From an uncultured Burkholderiaceae bacterium (lineage in GTDB: Bacteria > Pseudomonadota > Gammaproteobacteria > Burkholderiales > Burkholderiaceae), in contig CALMPB010000299.1 in NCBI GenBank assembly GCA_937871985.1, positions 1-15,135 on the forward strand: a stretch of 15,135 nucleotides of DNA. Direction: 5' to 3'. Below the pieces are notes generated by a model. It was not told where the DNA came from and made no database searches. It saw nothing but the letters and a program-made list of their open reading frames with translations. This document shows positions 15,084-15,135 of the stretch, one piece after another. A program made the translations under genes and the position numbers. Each line of letters opens with the position of its first letter. The stretch's first letter is position 1.

Positions 15084-15135
15084 TGGTGCCCAGAAGAGGA
15101 CTCGAACCTCCACGCCCTTGCGAGCGCCAGCACCT
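15084..15135 (-). tRNA. tRNA-Leu, 3' part only (cut by window edge), anticodon probably NAG
   Basis: Read on the - strand, the segment ends in an encoded CCA (15084-15086), preceded by discriminator A and the acceptor half TCTGGGC. The T arm is complete: GGAGG, loop TTCGAGT, CCTCT. Before it is a long variable arm, CGCTC-GCAA-GGGCG, with five pairs, which marks a class II tRNA (Leu, Ser or Tyr). Discriminator A and the acceptor sequence favour Leu. The first visible bases, AGG, fit positions 35-37 of an NAG anticodon (for example CAG). The anticodon wobble base and the whole 5' half are outside the window. Confidence 0.88.

Noticed and set aside
14784..15113. - strand 109-codon frame near the right edge
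   Set aside because: It begins inside the tRNA-Leu gene and crosses the hairpin, so a real protein gene is very unlikely.

Overview
The window is a compact surface-polysaccharide locus from a GC-rich Gram-negative bacterium. Codon use and gene style suggest an alphaproteobacterium, probably a sphingomonad, but no taxonomic marker gene is present, so this is an inference. All recognised protein genes lie on the + strand with short gaps or ATGA/GTGA stop-start overlaps. This looks like one long transcription unit whose promoter lies upstream of the window. The locus stops at a partial tRNA-Leu gene on the opposite strand at the right edge.

Layout. Positions 50-709 encode an FkbM-type methyltransferase. 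Positions 809-3356 encode an amidine-forming trio: a PP-loop N-acetyl sugar amidotransferase of the WbpG/PseA/LfnA family, a HisH-like glutaminase and a HisF-like partner. Positions 3370-6645 encode the three enzymes that turn UDP-GlcNAc into UDP-L-FucNAc (FnlA/B/C = CapE/F/G = WbjB/C/D). Positions 6630-8693 encode a second methyltransferase of more AT-rich character and a WbuB-like GT4 glycosyltransferase. Positions 8765-10144 encode a Wzy/O-antigen-ligase-type membrane protein. Positions 10191-13138 encode an outer-membrane export lipoprotein (OPX) and a Wzc-like tyrosine autokinase/chain-length regulator. Positions 13135-14706 encode two poorly characterised envelope proteins: a membrane-anchored helical-repeat protein and a small secreted basic protein. 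Positions 14707-15083 have no convincing gene. The tRNA-Leu fragment occupies 15084-15135.

How the genes fit together. FnlA/B/C should supply UDP-L-FucNAc. The amidotransferase, with ammonia from the HisH-like glutaminase passed through the HisF-like barrel, could convert an N-acetyl group to an acetamidino group. This predicts L-FucNAm, a rare sugar with a positively charged amidine, known from Pseudomonas aeruginosa O12 and Escherichia coli O145. The WbuB-like enzyme is a natural candidate for adding the L-fucosamine residue. The Wzy-like protein, OPX and Wzc-like kinase point to a Wzx/Wzy-type exported polysaccharide (capsule or EPS). A flippase and an initiating sugar-phosphate transferase are not in the window and probably lie upstream.

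The most notable molecular detail is the HisF-like protein. It keeps the second catalytic aspartate of the histidine-pathway cyclase (Asp130) but has leucine in place of the first (Asp11). This fits a role as an ammonia-channelling partner rather than a histidine enzyme.
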